The position numbers and the translations under genes were made by a program. The notes beneath the pieces were generated by a model, which saw nothing but the letters and a program-made list of their open reading frames with translations, was not told the origin of the DNA and searched no databases. Below, piece after piece: positions 1 to 8,820 of a DNA stretch of 64,000 bases. Origin of the DNA: Bradyrhizobium canariense (GTDB taxonomy: Bacteria; Pseudomonadota; Alphaproteobacteria; Rhizobiales; Xanthobacteraceae); assembly GCF_900105125.1 (NCBI RefSeq), contig NZ_LT629750.1, positions 4,030,001-4,094,000 on the forward strand. Reading direction: 5' to 3'. How positions within the stretch are numbered: position 1 is the first letter of the stretch; each line of letters begins with the position of its first letter.

Positions 1-251
1 TCATGTTCGAGCCGTCGCATCAGCTCGACTTGCCCGCTCGCGACTGAGAGATCGGCGCAATGGCACTTAACCGGAACCCCTATCTCGCGCGCTTTGGAAG
101 CGACGGACTCAAGCAGTTGCAGCCTGCGACCTATGAGGTGAAGCCCGGCTCCTTCCCTGGCGAGCGCGAGAGCGACGGCGGCACCGATACCGGTCCCGCC
201 TCCTGTGACCACGGCCATTCTCCCTTCGAACAGGCCCGCCTGCGGTCCCAT
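1..251 (-). CDS. Short-chain dehydrogenase/reductase, N-terminal part (runs off the window)
   Basis: Reading leftwards from the ATG at 249-251, the minus strand is open to the window edge and encodes the first 83 or so residues of a classical SDR oxidoreductase. The cofactor-binding glycine motif TGGGTGIGAA is at about residues 17-26, preceded by the hydrophobic strand MAVVT and followed by a helix and the second strand (LHLIGRR) of the Rossmann fold. A possible alternative start is the Met at residue 12. The catalytic Ser-Tyr-Lys part lies outside the window, so substrate cannot be judged. It is divergent from the methyltransferase operon beginning at 491. Family assignment is from sequence motif; function beyond NAD(P)-dependent oxidoreductase is unknown. 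Confidence 0.8.
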   Translation of the reverse strand, partial: MGPQAGLFEGRMAVVTGGGTGIGAAVALALAREGAGLHLIGRRLQLLESVASKAREIGVPVKCHCADLSVASGQVELMRRLEH

Positions 252-490
252 GTTAATTTAATCCTTTCCCGCGCAACGATTTAACCATTCTTTGGATTGA
301 GCCACCCAGCGCGCTGCGCGCGACTTGGGCAAATTCAAATGTTTATATTAAATCTGAGATGGCGATTGATTTAAAACTGGATTTTTATTATTATATATAA
401 TAAAGGTGCCTGCCGAGATTGCTAGCGAGAATTTTATGCCGGGACGACCGGCTTAACGTATGTCATTTCACGCTGACCGGGCCCAAACCC
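252..490. other. AT-rich divergent intergenic region
   Basis: This gap lies between the leftward SDR gene and the rightward methyltransferase gene. It holds an AT-rich core at about 340-405 with runs of A and T only, strongly unlike the GC-rich flanks. Promoters for both directions probably lie here, but I cannot assign convincing -35/-10 pairs. Confidence 0.4.
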
Positions 491-1786
491 ATGAACGCTA
501 TGCTTGAGAAAAGATCAATCGCGATGCCCGGAGCGGTTCAATACGGGTGCTGTCGCCTTTGTGGCGCATCGCTTTCTAAGACCTTCGTCAACCTTGGCAT
601 GTCGCCCCTGTGCGAGAGCTTCCTGCCCGCCAGCGAGATCGACAAGATGGAGCCTTATTTCCCGCTCCATGCGCTGGTGTGCGAACAGTGCTTTCTCGTG
701 CAGGTTCGGGAATATGTGCAGCCCGACCACATCTTTAGCGAATATGCATATTTTTCGTCATATTCCGATTCCTGGGTCGAGCATGCGCGCCAGTATTGCG
801 AAATGGTCGTCGGGCGCTTTGGCCTCGGAGCTGGCAGTGAAGTATTTGAGATTGCGAGCAACGACGGATATTTGCTTCAGCATCTCCTGCCGTTTGGCGT
901 CTCCGTACTTGGCATCGAGCCTGCGGCCAACGTTGCCGAAGCGGCCCGGCGCAAAAATGTTCCGACCCTAGTTGAGTTTTTCGGATCAGCCTTGGCCCGC
1001 CGTCTAGTATCGGAGGGGAGGCGCGCCGATTTGATCATCGGAAATAACGTCCTGGCACAAGTCCCGGATCTCAATGACTTTACCGCCGGAATGTCCGTGC
1101 TGCTGGCACCGGCAGGGGTTATTACGCTGGAATTCCCACATCTCGAACGGCTCATGGTCGAGAACCAGTTCGATACCATCTATCATGAACATTTTTCGTA
1201 TTTTTCACTGCTTACGATTGATTGGCTCGCACGTCGGCACCGCCTGAGGATATTTGATGTCGAGCAACTTGCTACTCATGGTGGATCACTGCGGGTCTAT
1301 CTCTGTCACGATGAGAGCCGGCATGGAACGTCCTCTCGCGTGGATGAGCTTTTGGCTCATGAGCGCAAGATCGGATTTGAGAACATCGAGAGCTACACGC
1401 AATTCGCGACAAAGGTTCATCGCACGAAGCGCCAGCTGCTGTCATTCTTGGTCGAATGCAAGGAGAAGGGCGCGAGGATATGCGGATATGGCGCACCCGG
1501 CAAAGGCAATACCTTGTTGAATTATTGCGGCATCGGCACCGATTTTCTTGAGTTTACCGTCGATCGCAACCCGTACAAGCACGGACGCTATACGCCGGGG
1601 ATGCACATTCCAATTTATCCAGTGTCTGCGATCGATGAATTCCAGCCGGATTTCCTGCTGATTTTGCCGTGGAATCTAAAGAGCGAGATCGTGAAACAAA
1701 TGCGCCACGTGGGTTCGTGGGGATGCAAGATGATCGTACCCATACCCGACGTGGAGGTAATAAACCCTCGGGACATCGAAACATGA
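491..1786 (+). CDS. Sugar C-methyltransferase with N-terminal zinc-binding domain
   Basis: 431-residue SAM-dependent methyltransferase of the three-part family that C-methylates NDP-4-keto-deoxysugars. The N-terminal zinc domain carries two CxxC pairs (Cys21/Cys24 and Cys64/Cys67, counted from the ATG at 491). The SAM-binding motif I reads EIASNDGYLL in the middle, and the C-terminal nucleotide-sugar domain contains GYGAPGKGNTLLNY. An in-frame TTG at 419 exists, but the 24 extra residues do not look like family sequence; ATG 491 or ATG 524 is preferred. The stop overlaps the start of the cytidylyltransferase gene by four bases (ATGA), so they form an operon. The inferred role is making a branched-chain sugar for the surface glycan. 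The acceptor sugar is unknown. Confidence 0.85.
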   Translation: MNAMLEKRSIAMPGAVQYGCCRLCGASLSKTFVNLGMSPLCESFLPASEIDKMEPYFPLHALVCEQCFLVQVREYVQPDHIFSEYAYFSSYSDSWVEHARQYCEMVVGRFGLGAGSEVFEIASNDGYLLQHLLPFGVSVLGIEPAANVAEAARRKNVPTLVEFFGSALARRLVSEGRRADLIIGNNVLAQVPDLNDFTAGMSVLLAPAGVITLEFPHLERLMVENQFDTIYHEHFSYFSLLTIDWLARRHRLRIFDVEQLATHGGSLRVYLCHDESRHGTSSRVDELLAHERKIGFENIESYTQFATKVHRTKRQLLSFLVECKEKGARICGYGAPGKGNTLLNYCGIGTDFLEFTVDRNPYKHGRYTPGMHIPIYPVSAIDEFQPDFLLILPWNLKSEIVKQMRHVGSWGCKMIVPIPDVEVINPRDIET

Positions 1787-2580
1787 AAGTTGTTCTGTTC
1801 TGCGGCGGACTTGGCACCCGCATTCGCGAGTACTCTGACGCCATTCCGAAACCGATGGTGCCGATTGGCCACCAGCCTATTCTGTGGCACCTCATGCAGT
1901 ACTACAGCCAGTACGGCCATCGGGATTTCATTCTTTGCCTTGGATACAAGGCAAACGTGGTCAAGGATTACTTCCTGAACTACAAGCAGACCACAAGCAG
2001 CGACTGTACCGTTTCGAATTTCGGCAGCCGAATCGAGATTCTCGGCAGACAACCGCCAGATTGGCGCGTCTCGATGGTGGATACTGGAATTTGGCGGAAT
2101 ATCGGACAGCGCCTGGTTGCGGTCCGTCATCTGGTCCAGGACGAGGAGATGTTCCTCGCAAATTATAGCGACGGCCTGACAGACGCCTCCTTGCCCGACA
2201 TGATCGATCGGTTCAAGAAGAGTGGAAAGGTCGGCTGCTTCGTCGCGATCCACCCGCCACTGACCTTTCATCTCGCCGAATTTGATGGGCAGGGCGCCGT
2301 ACGGCGGCTCCGCGCGAGCCACGAAGCCGATATATGGATCAACGGAGGCTATTTTATCTTTCGCAAGGAGATATTCGATTACATCCAGGAGGGCGAAGAA
2401 CTCGTGGTCGAGCCCTTCGAGCGCTTGATCGAATGCGGACAGCTGATGGCTTACAAGCACGAGGGGTTCTGGCGTGCGATGGACACGCTGAGAGATCGGC
2501 AGGTGCTTGAGGAGATGATCGAGCGCGGGGAAATGCCTTGGCGGTTCGATGTCGAGACTCGCGTCGCGGTAGGCTCATGA
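1783..2580 (+). CDS. Nucleotide-sugar cytidylyl/nucleotidyltransferase (glucose-1-phosphate cytidylyltransferase type)
   Basis: 265-residue enzyme that activates a sugar-1-phosphate to an NDP-sugar in the cytoplasm. The start of the protein has the pyrophosphorylase signature (CGGLGTRIREYSD, then PKPMVPIG), and the length matches RfbF-type glucose-1-phosphate cytidylyltransferases (about 255-260 residues). The ATG at 1783 overlaps the stop of the upstream C-methyltransferase, and its own stop overlaps the next gene by four bases, so the three genes are translationally coupled. A partner CDP-glucose 4,6-dehydratase is not visible in this window; it may lie elsewhere, or the sugar may differ. 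Nucleotide specificity (CTP versus other) is inferred from overall resemblance only. Confidence 0.8.
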   Translation: MKVVLFCGGLGTRIREYSDAIPKPMVPIGHQPILWHLMQYYSQYGHRDFILCLGYKANVVKDYFLNYKQTTSSDCTVSNFGSRIEILGRQPPDWRVSMVDTGIWRNIGQRLVAVRHLVQDEEMFLANYSDGLTDASLPDMIDRFKKSGKVGCFVAIHPPLTFHLAEFDGQGAVRRLRASHEADIWINGGYFIFRKEIFDYIQEGEELVVEPFERLIECGQLMAYKHEGFWRAMDTLRDRQVLEEMIERGEMPWRFDVETRVAVGS

Positions 2581-3227
2581 AAGCATTGCACGCGGCAGCT
2601 GGCGAGCGGTTGTCGGTCCTCTGCTTGGGTGCGCATTCAGATGACATTGAGATCGGCGCGGGAGCGACCCTTTTAAGCCTGGTGGATCGCGGCGTTCGTC
2701 TCGACGTTCACTGGTGTGTTCTCAGCGGCGGAGGTGAGCGCGAGCGTGAAGCCAGGGCCTCCGCGGTCGACTTTCTCGCTCACGCGGCAAGCGCGAAAAT
2801 TGAGGTAATGACCTTCCGAGACGGATTTTTCCCGGAACAAGGTGAGCAGATCAAATCGTGGTTCGAGACCCTGAAAGGGCGCGTCGACCCTGATGTCATC
2901 CTTACGCACCGTCGCGACGACGCGCATCAGGATCACCGGGAGGTCAGCCGTCTGGCGTGGAATACATTTCGAGACCATTGCATTCTCGAATATGAAATTC
3001 CCAAGTGGGATGGAGACATGGGGCAGCCCAATCTCTACATGCCCGTTTCGACCGGTGCGCTACAGCGCAAGATCGATCTGCTGGTTTCACACTTTGGCAG
3101 CCAACGTTCCAAGCAGTGGTTTGATGCAGAGACCTTTCGCGGATTGGCAAGGCTCAGAGGCATGGAATGCCGTGCGCCGGAGAAATACGCTGAAGCCTTC
3201 TTCGCACACAAGCTCTTGCTGGCCTGA
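2577..3227 (+). CDS. PIG-L/LmbE-family deacetylase
   Basis: 216-residue protein of the zinc-dependent PIG-L N-deacetylase family, which removes acetyl groups from N-acetylglucosamine-type sugars or related substrates. The metal site motif GAHSDDIEIG is near residue 20 (family consensus AHPDD), and the second conserved element TLHRRD-like is seen as ILTHRRDDAHQDH near residue 105. The ATG at 2577 overlaps the preceding stop (ATGA), placing it third in the operon after a C-methyltransferase and a nucleotidyltransferase. The inferred role is deacetylation of an amino sugar during glycan assembly. The proline of AHPDD is replaced by serine, which occurs in family members. Confidence 0.85.
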   Translation: MKALHAAAGERLSVLCLGAHSDDIEIGAGATLLSLVDRGVRLDVHWCVLSGGGEREREARASAVDFLAHAASAKIEVMTFRDGFFPEQGEQIKSWFETLKGRVDPDVILTHRRDDAHQDHREVSRLAWNTFRDHCILEYEIPKWDGDMGQPNLYMPVSTGALQRKIDLLVSHFGSQRSKQWFDAETFRGLARLRGMECRAPEKYAEAFFAHKLLLA

Positions 3228-3289
3228 CCAGTAGCTGCACGAAATCTCTCGTGGCCCTTCTGTGCGTTTGACGTTTATGTGTACCCGCG

Positions 3290-3500
3290 GCGCATCTGGG
3301 GGGTATGGCTATAGCTGGTTCTGCGAGAAGTTTGCCGCCTATCAGCGCCGTGCGAGACCGCTCCCACCGTCCGTCACCGCCGCGCGGCGAGTGCGATGAT
3401 GCAGACCGACTACGCCGGTCCGACGGTGCAAGTGACCGACGCGCAAACGGGCGAGGTCCGTCAGGCTCGGATTTTTGTCGCGGTGCTCATGACTGACTGA
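3290..3500 (+). pseudogene. IS21-family IstA transposase remnant, frameshifted
   Basis: Two reading frames each give recognisable transposase sequence. About 3307-3345 reads YSWFCEKFAAYQ, and 3395-3500 reads MMQTDYAGPTVQVTD followed by TGEVRQARIFVAVL, matching the start of the integrase core (first catalytic Asp in TDYAG) of IS21 IstA proteins. The two segments are in different frames, and the second ends at a stop after only 34 codons. Neither the rest of istA nor istB nor terminal repeats are seen. It is a dead fragment between the deacetylase operon and the convergent repeat-protein gene. Confidence 0.65.
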
Positions 3501-3512
3501 CCACCGTGCAGT

Positions 3513-6500
3513 TTAGACAATGTGGAAATCCGACGCATGCAGATTGGCGAGCTGTATGTTGTGCAGTGTCACAACATCTCGAGAATCATATGTGATCGCG
3601 ACGTCTGATCCAACCTGATGGGCATTGCTGAGCGCGGTGGCGGCATCGGCAAATATCGAATGGCCGAATTGGAGCGTATCCACCCCCGATGTGAAATTGT
3701 TGACCGTGTTCGCACCGAAGTTCGGCAGGAATTCGAATGTGTCGGCACCGGAGCCGGCGGTCAGAACATCGTTCGGGCCGCCAATGATCGTCGTGGGGCT
3801 GCTGCCGGCGGTGAGTGTCTGAGCACCCGAGCTTCCGTTCAGCACGAGACCGACATACCCGTCGCCGTTCAAATCCTGCTGGAAATTGAACTCGAACGAT
3901 TCCAGAGCGGCACTGTTTCCCGACACAACATCCTGCGCCGTTGAGAGATAATTGCCGCTCTTATCGGTGTTCCAGACCGTGTACTCGTCGGCGCCGGTCG
4001 CCTTCCATGCCACCTCGTACCCGCTCGCCGTCTGCTCCGCGCCGAGCGGCGACCAGAGATTGCCGGATTGGTCAGAAAATTGACCGGCCACAACCGGTAA
4101 GCCGGCATAGCTCAGTTCAACCTGCGTTCCGCTTTCGGGCTGAAGAAAGTAATCATTTCCGTCCTGCACCAGGCTGGTCGATCCAGATGCCTCGATCACC
4201 GTCTGATGGAGGTCAGTTTCCAAGCCATAAAGCCCCGCTACATCAGCGGAGAGCCAGCCGCCATACCAAGCATGGGTATCCGACGTTTGCGTCGTCAACA
4301 AAGTGTGCTCTACGCCATTCGACGTGAGCAGACTGTCGAAGTCCGCGACTTGGGTGGCGAACGCCGGCCCCTCGGAAATCAGGATTCGATCTTGTGTCGT
4401 GAACGGTGCTTTCAACGTGTCAAGGAAGGCTTGGCCGATGCGATAGTTATCCTGGAAATTCAGGTCAGTGCCGTAATTCCCGGCCGAATCTGCCCCGTAG
4501 TCGTTGTAAGCCGTCATATCCCCGGGGAAGTCAAACGCCGCAGCAGCATCGAACACCCCGGGGTGCTTTAACAATAAATCGAGAGCGCCGTAGCCAGATT
4601 TCGAGAAGCCAAGCAGTAGGTTCTTCTCGTCGCCGGTGGTGCCAAAAGTGCTATCGACCCACTCGGGCAAGAACTTTGCTACGAATGTCTCGTAGTCCAT
4701 GGTCGGATCATTGGGATTGTCCGCATACCACGGGTCGGTAGGGAAGATCGGTTCAATAATCGTCGCGTTATATTGGTCTTGAACGTCGAGTTTCTGGAGT
4801 TCGTTCAGGCCATCACCATACGTTGATTGAGGTGCACCTTCGACAGGCAGTGCAAAGAGGAAGCTATGTTCGTAACTGGTTGACGGATCGGTAGGAGTCA
4901 GGACTCTAACTTCGAACGGATGTTCGCCCATAGTGTCCCATGTCACGGAATACACTTGCGCGCCGTCAGCATCGAGGCCTTGATAAACGAATTGCGGCAC
5001 GTCTCCGTTGTCGGGCGGTGGCGCCGCGCCGGCCGGGCCGATCACGCCGTCGCCGTTGAGGTCCTGGTGGAAACTGGTCTCGAGTGATTCCAGCGCGGCG
5101 CTCGTCCCCGGCGCGGAGTCGAAAGCACTCGAGAGGTAATTGCCGCTATTGTCGGTGTTCCACGCCGTATACTGATCGGCGCCTGCCACCTTCCAGGCCA
5201 CCTCGTAGCCAGTCGCCGTCTGCTCCGCGCCGATCGGCACCCAAGGGCTGCCAGATTGGTTGAATTGACCGGCCACAACGGGCGCCCCGCCATAACTCAG
5301 TTCGACCGCCGGCCCACCATTCGTTTCAAAAAAATAGTTGTTTCCGCTCTCAATGAGGCTGGTCGTTCCGAATGCCTCGATCACGGTTTGAGTAGGCGGT
5401 GGAGGAGCTGATGAAGGCGGGCCGATTACGCCGTCGCCGTTGAGATCCTGGTGGAAGCTGGTCTCGAACGACTCCAGCACGGCGCTCGTCCCCGAGGCGG
5501 AGTCGAAGGCACTCGAGAGGTAATTGCCGCTATTGTCGGTGTTCCACACCGTATACTGATCGGCGCCTGCGACCTTCCAGGCCACCTCGTAGCCAGTTGC
5601 CGTCTGCTCCGCGCCAATCGGCACCCAATGGCCACCGAACTGATCGAACTGGCCGACCACAACGGGCGTCCCGCCAAAGCTCAGTTCGACCGCTGGCCCA
5701 CCATTCGTTTCAAAGAAATAGTTGTTTCCGCTCTCAATCAGGCTGGTCGTTCCGAATGCCTCGATCACGGTTTGAGTAGGCGGTGGAGGAGATGATGAAG
5801 GCGGGCCGATTACGCCGTCGCCGTTGAGATCCTGGTGGAAACTGGTCTCGAACGACTCCAGCGCGGCGCTCTTCCCCGAGACGGAATTGAAGGCACTTGA
5901 GAGGTAGGCGCCGTTACTGTCGGTGTACCACACCGTATAGCTGTCGCTGCCTTCTATCCTCCAGGCCACTTCATACCCGTTTGTGGTCTGCTCCGCTCCG
6001 ATCGGGACCCAATGGCCACCGAACTGATCGAACTGGCCAACCACAACGGGCGTCCCGCCATAGCTCAGTTCGACCGCCGGCCCGCCATTCGGCTGAAGAA
6101 AATAGTTGTTTCCACTCCCGAGCAGGCTGGTCGTTCCGAATGCCTCGATCACGGTCGGGGTAGACGGTGCAGGAGGTGAAGGCGGGCCGATCACGCCGTC
6201 GCCGTTGAGATCCTGGTGGAAACTGGTCTCGAACGACTCCAGCGCGGCGCTCGTCCCCGAGGCGAAATCGAAGGCACTTGAGAGGTAGGCGCCGTTACTA
6301 TCGGTGTACCACACCGTGTAGCTGTCGCTGCCTTCTATCCTCCAGGCCACTTCATACCCGTTGGTGGTCTGCTCCGCTCCGATCGGGACCCAATGGCCAC
6401 CGAACTGATCGAACTGGCCGACCACAACGGGCGTTCCGCCATAGCTCAGTTCGACCGCCGGCCCGCCATTCGGCTGAAGAAAATAGTTGTTTCCACTCCC

Positions 6501-6554
6501 GAGCAGGCTGGTCGTTCCGAATCCCTCGATCGTAGTAAACACAAGGCTGCTCAT
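3513..6554 (-). CDS. Large secreted repeat protein: five Trp-rich domains, esterase-like domain, RTX-like C terminus
   Basis: 1013-residue protein, start taken at ATG 6552-6554 because AGAGGA lies just upstream; an in-frame upstream Met (6674) is less likely. Four tandem units of 127-128 residues each contain conserved blocks such as GYEVAW, YTVW and HQDLNGDGVIG. They resemble the Trp-rich Synechocystis-type C-terminal domain (W_rich_C family), with a possible Ca-binding DLNGDG loop. A roughly 260-residue alpha/beta-hydrolase-like region follows, with nucleophile motif GFSKSG near residue 650 and a candidate catalytic His in DTHAWYGGW. A fifth Trp-rich unit and a C-terminal segment (GGPNDVLTAGSGADTFEF) complete it. 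The C-terminal segment resembles RTX/hemolysin-type ends exported by type I secretion. There is no signal peptide. The HlyB/HlyD pair at 18.7-22.9 kb is the natural exporter (inference). Confidence 0.85.
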   Translation of the reverse strand: MSSLVFTTIEGFGTTSLLGSGNNYFLQPNGGPAVELSYGGTPVVVGQFDQFGGHWVPIGAEQTTNGYEVAWRIEGSDSYTVWYTDSNGAYLSSAFDFASGTSAALESFETSFHQDLNGDGVIGPPSPPAPSTPTVIEAFGTTSLLGSGNNYFLQPNGGPAVELSYGGTPVVVGQFDQFGGHWVPIGAEQTTNGYEVAWRIEGSDSYTVWYTDSNGAYLSSAFNSVSGKSAALESFETSFHQDLNGDGVIGPPSSSPPPPTQTVIEAFGTTSLIESGNNYFFETNGGPAVELSFGGTPVVVGQFDQFGGHWVPIGAEQTATGYEVAWKVAGADQYTVWNTDNSGNYLSSAFDSASGTSAVLESFETSFHQDLNGDGVIGPPSSAPPPPTQTVIEAFGTTSLIESGNNYFFETNGGPAVELSYGGAPVVAGQFNQSGSPWVPIGAEQTATGYEVAWKVAGADQYTAWNTDNSGNYLSSAFDSAPGTSAALESLETSFHQDLNGDGVIGPAGAAPPPDNGDVPQFVYQGLDADGAQVYSVTWDTMGEHPFEVRVLTPTDPSTSYEHSFLFALPVEGAPQSTYGDGLNELQKLDVQDQYNATIIEPIFPTDPWYADNPNDPTMDYETFVAKFLPEWVDSTFGTTGDEKNLLLGFSKSGYGALDLLLKHPGVFDAAAAFDFPGDMTAYNDYGADSAGNYGTDLNFQDNYRIGQAFLDTLKAPFTTQDRILISEGPAFATQVADFDSLLTSNGVEHTLLTTQTSDTHAWYGGWLSADVAGLYGLETDLHQTVIEASGSTSLVQDGNDYFLQPESGTQVELSYAGLPVVAGQFSDQSGNLWSPLGAEQTASGYEVAWKATGADEYTVWNTDKSGNYLSTAQDVVSGNSAALESFEFNFQQDLNGDGYVGLVLNGSSGAQTLTAGSSPTTIIGGPNDVLTAGSGADTFEFLPNFGANTVNNFTSGVDTLQFGHSIFADAATALSNAHQVGSDVAITYDSRDVVTLHNIQLANLHASDFHIV
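5005..6535 (-). repeat. Four tandem 381-384 bp repeats encoding Trp-rich domains
   Basis: Equivalent codons (the Ile of the IEGFG/IEAFG block) fall at 6528-6530, 6147-6149, 5763-5765 and 5379-5381, giving periods of 381, 384 and 384 bp. Units 1 and 2 are almost identical at DNA level, as are units 3 and 4. This points to recent unit duplication or gene conversion. A fifth, more divergent copy begins near 4196, after the esterase-like insertion. Confidence 0.85.
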
Positions 6555-7212
6555 CACTGAATCCTCTTGGCAATGAACCGTGGCATCGTGGCATCGTGGG
6601 CCAGGAAATAACTGTCGACCAACGCTCAAAAAAATGCGGAGATAAATGCCGGCCGTCGCGTCTATATTTTTCATTATTATTATTTTTTAATATTTGTCGA
6701 CCGGCGTTACGAGAAAGAGGTTTTACAAAATGCCGCACCCCGAACCGCCGTTGTCGACTGCTATCGCTTGCCCTCGCTCAGGAACGGCGTGAGCGGCTGG
6801 CGGCGGGTAATCAGTGCCTGAGCGCCGACTTCCGCAACAAAATGGCGCCGTTGGCGCCGATGGAACTATCGATAGGTCGGCGCGAGGAAGATCGACCTGA
6901 GCTAAGGGTCGATATTTACTTCTTTATACTTTAGCGGCAGTCACCGGAGAGGGGCGCCGGCGTTTTCGGCTGTAAATCAGTAATCTCGGCTGTTTATTAT
7001 TTTCTAAATTAAATCTTGTAATTTAATTTTTGTGTGATAATTTTCGTGCGATAATTGAATATTAAATTGACGATGCCGATTAGCGCTGGATACCGACGAC
7101 GCGCTCGCTACTTTGCGACTATCCAGAACATCAAGTCTTCTGGCTCGCGCTTTTGTGCCGGATCGGGTGCGGATAAGTCGCCGCGTGGCGAATGAGCTTT
7201 GGAGAATTGAGG
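6555..7212. other. Long divergent intergenic region with AT-rich tracts
   Basis: The gap separates the leftward repeat-protein gene from the rightward glycosyltransferase operon. AT-rich stretches at about 6660-6695 and 6985-7070 flank a GC-rich middle. Around 7030-7057 there is a short direct repeat (gtgtgataattt then gtgcgataattg). A small rightward frame at 6596-6934 shows no family resemblance and is not called. Promoters for both flanking units must lie here, but I cannot place them exactly. Confidence 0.4.
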
Positions 7213-8151
7213 ATGCTGGTCTCTGTCGTGATACCGACACTCGATCGGCCGAGTTTGTTGTTGCGCGCGATCAACAGCGTGCTCACGCAGACCCACCAGC
7301 AGATCGAAATTATCGTGGTCGTCGACAGACCAGACCGCGATACCCTCTCAGCGGTTCAATCGCTGAACGATGCTCGTGTACAGCTCATCGTAAATCCGTA
7401 CGCTCCGACGGCAGGCGGTGCACGCAACGCCGGCGCTGATCATGCGAGAGGCGAATGGATCGCGTTTCTTGACGACGACGATGAGTGGTTGCCGAACAAG
7501 CTGGAAAAGCAGATCGCTTTGGCATCTGGTCGTACGCCGGCGCTTGTAACCTGTCTCAGTCGGGTAGTGACACCGAGCGCAACCTACGTTTCGCCCCAGG
7601 TGCCCTATGACAATTCGATGCCCATCGACGAGTACCTTTTCGATCGTCGTTCTCCATTCCGGGCGCCGGGCTTCATCCAAACGTCCAGCTATCTGCTGCC
7701 GCGTCAGCTGTTTGATAAAGTACGGTTCGAAACCGCGAGCCCTCACGACGATTGGGAGTTCCTCCTGCGCCTGTCGAAGCAGGCGGGGGCGAGAATAGAA
7801 ACCGCGCCGGAGGTGCTGGTCGTACTTTATTTTGAAGAGCCGCGACCCTCGCTCACCAAAAGAACGTCCTCGTGGTTGCGTTCTCTCAGATGGATTGACA
7901 GCCTGGGACCGATCATCAGTCGGCGTGCTTACAGCGGATTTTGCCTCAGCGTGGCTGGTTCTCGCGCGGCTCAGGAAAGAGCTTACACTGCTGTTCCCGA
8001 GATCCTTTATCGAGCATTCCGGAACGGCTCTCCACGGCTGTGGCAAGTCCTGTATTTTCTGGCTTATTGGCTCGTACCCCGGGACTCCCTCTCACGATTG
8101 CGCGGCTTTATCCGCAATTCACAAGGCAGGAAGCACCTTCAGGTCGGCTAG
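7213..8151 (+). CDS. Family 2 glycosyltransferase
   Basis: 312-residue GT-A-fold glycosyltransferase. The N terminus reads VSVVIPTLDRPSLLLRAI, the typical GT2 start. The DxD-type metal/nucleotide site is AFLDDDDEWLP near residue 90, following ARNAGADHARGEW. The ATG at 7213 is preferred over the in-frame ATG at 7192 because GGAG is eight bases upstream of 7213. It is the first gene of the rightward heptose operon and probably transfers a sugar to the lipid-linked glycan at the cytoplasmic membrane. No transmembrane segment is evident, so it would be peripheral. Donor and acceptor are unknown. Confidence 0.85.
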   Translation: MLVSVVIPTLDRPSLLLRAINSVLTQTHQQIEIIVVVDRPDRDTLSAVQSLNDARVQLIVNPYAPTAGGARNAGADHARGEWIAFLDDDDEWLPNKLEKQIALASGRTPALVTCLSRVVTPSATYVSPQVPYDNSMPIDEYLFDRRSPFRAPGFIQTSSYLLPRQLFDKVRFETASPHDDWEFLLRLSKQAGARIETAPEVLVVLYFEEPRPSLTKRTSSWLRSLRWIDSLGPIISRRAYSGFCLSVAGSRAAQERAYTAVPEILYRAFRNGSPRLWQVLYFLAYWLVPRDSLSRLRGFIRNSQGRKHLQVG

Positions 8152-8204
8152 GATTCTGTTCGTGACGTTTATCGCAAAGTCATTGTTGGCCACAGGGAAC
8201 TGAT

Positions 8205-8819
8205 ATGACCACGCACGAAGATCCCCGCCGCCTTAATTGCAAATTCAATCTCGAAAGCATCGAGGCGCACGTCAAAGGCTATGCGGACGCTCTATCTAGT
8301 GCGTTGCTTTCGATTGATTGGAACCAGCTCGAGCTCGCGATTTCGGAAATCGAAAGCGTGCGCGTGCGCCGTGCACGGGTTTGGGTTGCTGGAAATGGCG
8401 GGTCGGCGGCGATTGCAGACCACCTGTTGTGTGATTGGGTCAAAGGCACATTTAGCGCCGCGCAGGGCCCCCTTCATGTCCACTCGCTGGTATCCAGCAC
8501 CGCCTTGTTTACGGCTTGCGCCAACGATTTCGGCTACGAGGCCAGTTTCGAGCGCCAGCTCGAGATGCAGGCCCAACCCGGCGACCTCTTGCTCTGCATC
8601 TCTTCGTCGGGAAACAGCGCAAACATTCTAGCGGCGTTGCGCAAGGCGCGCGCGATGGGCCTGAAGACGATCGCCCTTACCGGCTTTACTGGAGGTGAAT
8701 CGGCACGACTTGCCGACATCAACCTTCACCTCGCCGCCTCCAACTATGGTGTTGTCGAAGACGGCCATCAAATTCTGATGCACAACATTGCGCAATATAT
8801 TTGGGGCCGGAGAGTTTGA
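8205..8819 (+). CDS. gmhA: Sedoheptulose-7-phosphate isomerase
   Basis: 204-residue SIS-domain protein matching GmhA in size and motif. GmhA converts D-sedoheptulose 7-phosphate to D-glycero-D-manno-heptose 7-phosphate, the first step toward activated heptose. The sugar-phosphate-binding region has AGNGGSAAIADHLLCDW near residues 62-78 and SSSGNSANI near residue 130. The next two genes encode the remaining heptose-activation enzymes, which strongly supports this role over other SIS isomerases. The stop at 8817-8819 is one base before the GTG of the fusion gene, consistent with translational coupling. Confidence 0.9.
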   Translation: MTTHEDPRRLNCKFNLESIEAHVKGYADALSSALLSIDWNQLELAISEIESVRVRRARVWVAGNGGSAAIADHLLCDWVKGTFSAAQGPLHVHSLVSSTALFTACANDFGYEASFERQLEMQAQPGDLLLCISSSGNSANILAALRKARAMGLKTIALTGFTGGESARLADINLHLAASNYGVVEDGHQILMHNIAQYIWGRRV

Positions 8820-8820
8820 C

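Noticed and set aside
5005..6535. Repeats as a mobile element or satellite DNA
   Set aside because: The 381-384 bp units are multiples of three, stay in frame and encode complete protein domains.
6596..6934. A 112-codon plus-strand frame upstream of the glycosyltransferase
   Set aside because: Starts across the 5' end of the divergent repeat-protein gene and has no recognisable features.
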